Source: Bacteroidota bacterium (GTDB taxonomy: Bacteria; Bacteroidota; Bacteroidia; Chitinophagales; Chitinophagaceae). From it: 6,918 nt of DNA. The position numbers and the translations under genes were made by a program. Positions 6,488-6,918 of the stretch are shown here, piece by piece. The notes under the pieces were generated by a model that was not told the origin of the DNA, made no database searches, and saw only the letters and a list, made by a program, of their open reading frames with translations. The stretch covers positions 1 to 6,918 of the forward strand of contig CANHOY010000086.1 of the NCBI GenBank assembly GCA_947462495.1, read 5' to 3'. Numbering within the stretch: position 1 is the stretch's first letter; the number at the start of each line of letters is the position of its first letter.

Positions 6488-6918
6488 TTAATTAGTTGAT
6501 CTTTTCTTTTTATTGGATTTAGCTGGGGTACTAGACGCAATTGTTTTTGCCAATTGAATGGCATTTGCTGCATTGACAATGCCGCCCGCTTTACCAATTT
6601 CATCTAATTTTTTAGCAACTTCACGTTGTGGTATAACGTAACTTGAATTTTTATCAGCGGGTTGCCATACAGATTTAATTAAAATGTCTTTTACTTGTAT
6701 CGCCGTTAGTTTTGGGAAGTAGGAGCGAATTAAAGCAGCAATATTGCTTACAATGGGAGAAGCCATACTGGTACCACTTAAATAACCATGGTTGTTGGCA
6801 CCTGGCAATGTAGAATATATTTTATTACCTGGTGATAGTACATCCACCACTTTAGGGCCATAATTACTAAAATCAGTTAATATACTTTCTCCAATACTTA
6901 TGTCACTACTTGCTGCTA
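6488..6918 (-). CDS. Subtilisin-like serine protease, family S8 (C-terminal 142 residues; N-terminus outside window)
   Basis: The reverse frame is open from the TAA at 6490-6488 to the right edge (first complete codon 6916-6914), so the gene begins outside the window. Visible sequence includes FSNYGPKVVDVLSPG, IYSTLPG and the catalytic serine block SGTSMASP (nucleophile Ser codon 6769-6767), all standard for the last part of an S8 domain. The Asp and His of the triad must lie upstream. After the catalytic domain there is IVNAANAIQLAK and a lysine-rich tail (SNKKKRSTN) ending the protein. There is no visible T9SS C-terminal sorting domain, so export through the porW-dependent system is unlikely; a periplasmic or other location cannot be judged without the N-terminus. 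The GTG at 6850 is inside the domain and is not a real start. Confidence 0.95.
   Translation of the reverse strand, partial: AASSDISIGESILTDFSNYGPKVVDVLSPGNKIYSTLPGANNHGYLSGTSMASPIVSNIAALIRSYFPKLTAIQVKDILIKSVWQPADKNSSYVIPQREVAKKLDEIGKAGGIVNAANAIQLAKTIASSTPAKSNKKKRSTN

Noticed and set aside
6367..6603. 78-codon open frame on the minus strand across the DinB/S8 junction
   Set aside because: It overlaps the DinB N-terminus and the S8 C-terminus in another frame; both of those have clear family motifs.
6848..6850. GTG as a start for a short 120-residue subtilase
   Set aside because: The frame continues upstream with family-typical sequence (FSNYGPK) to the window edge, so the GTG codes for an internal valine.

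Overview
The window is AT-rich DNA from a member of the Bacteroidota, most likely of the Chitinophagaceae type; the family-level placement is inference. The strongest pointers are a type IX secretion system (T9SS) protein of the PorW/SprE family, start regions without Shine-Dalgarno sequences, and promoter-like boxes resembling the Bacteroidota TTTG / TAnnTTTG pattern. It reads as a stable chromosomal region. I see no transposase, integrase, phage gene, CRISPR array, tRNA or rRNA.

Layout. Positions 1-2100 (minus) hold the first 700 codons of a porW/sprE homologue whose C-terminus lies beyond the left edge. A 93 bp divergent spacer separates it from a rightward cluster (2194-3858) of four tightly packed genes: a small single-pass membrane protein that looks like the anchor part of a membrane-bound M23 peptidase without the peptidase; an AtpZ/AtpI-type ATP-synthase accessory protein; a four-helix membrane protein resembling AtpI; and a SprT-like zinc metalloprotease starting at TTG. 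That gene meets sucC (3844-5055, minus), the succinyl-CoA synthetase beta subunit, tail to tail with a 15 bp overlap. A second divergent spacer (5056-5216), with a promoter candidate and an inverted repeat, leads to a secreted YceI-family protein (5217-5792, plus). A bidirectional rho-independent terminator (5813-5846) closes it. On the minus strand follow a DinB-superfamily protein (5939-6451) and, upstream of it, the C-terminal part of a subtilisin-like S8 protease (from 6488 past the right edge); these two probably share a transcript.

How the genes relate. porW and the orphan anchor protein are divergently paired, which makes the anchor protein a candidate envelope or T9SS-associated factor. 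The AtpZ-like and AtpI-like genes are the accessory pair normally found just ahead of atpB, but no ATP synthase structural gene follows here. sucC (TCA cycle), the YceI protein and the DinB/S8 pair look like independent housekeeping or envelope functions. I found no clearly new multi-gene system. The orphan anchor protein beside porW is the most promising lead.
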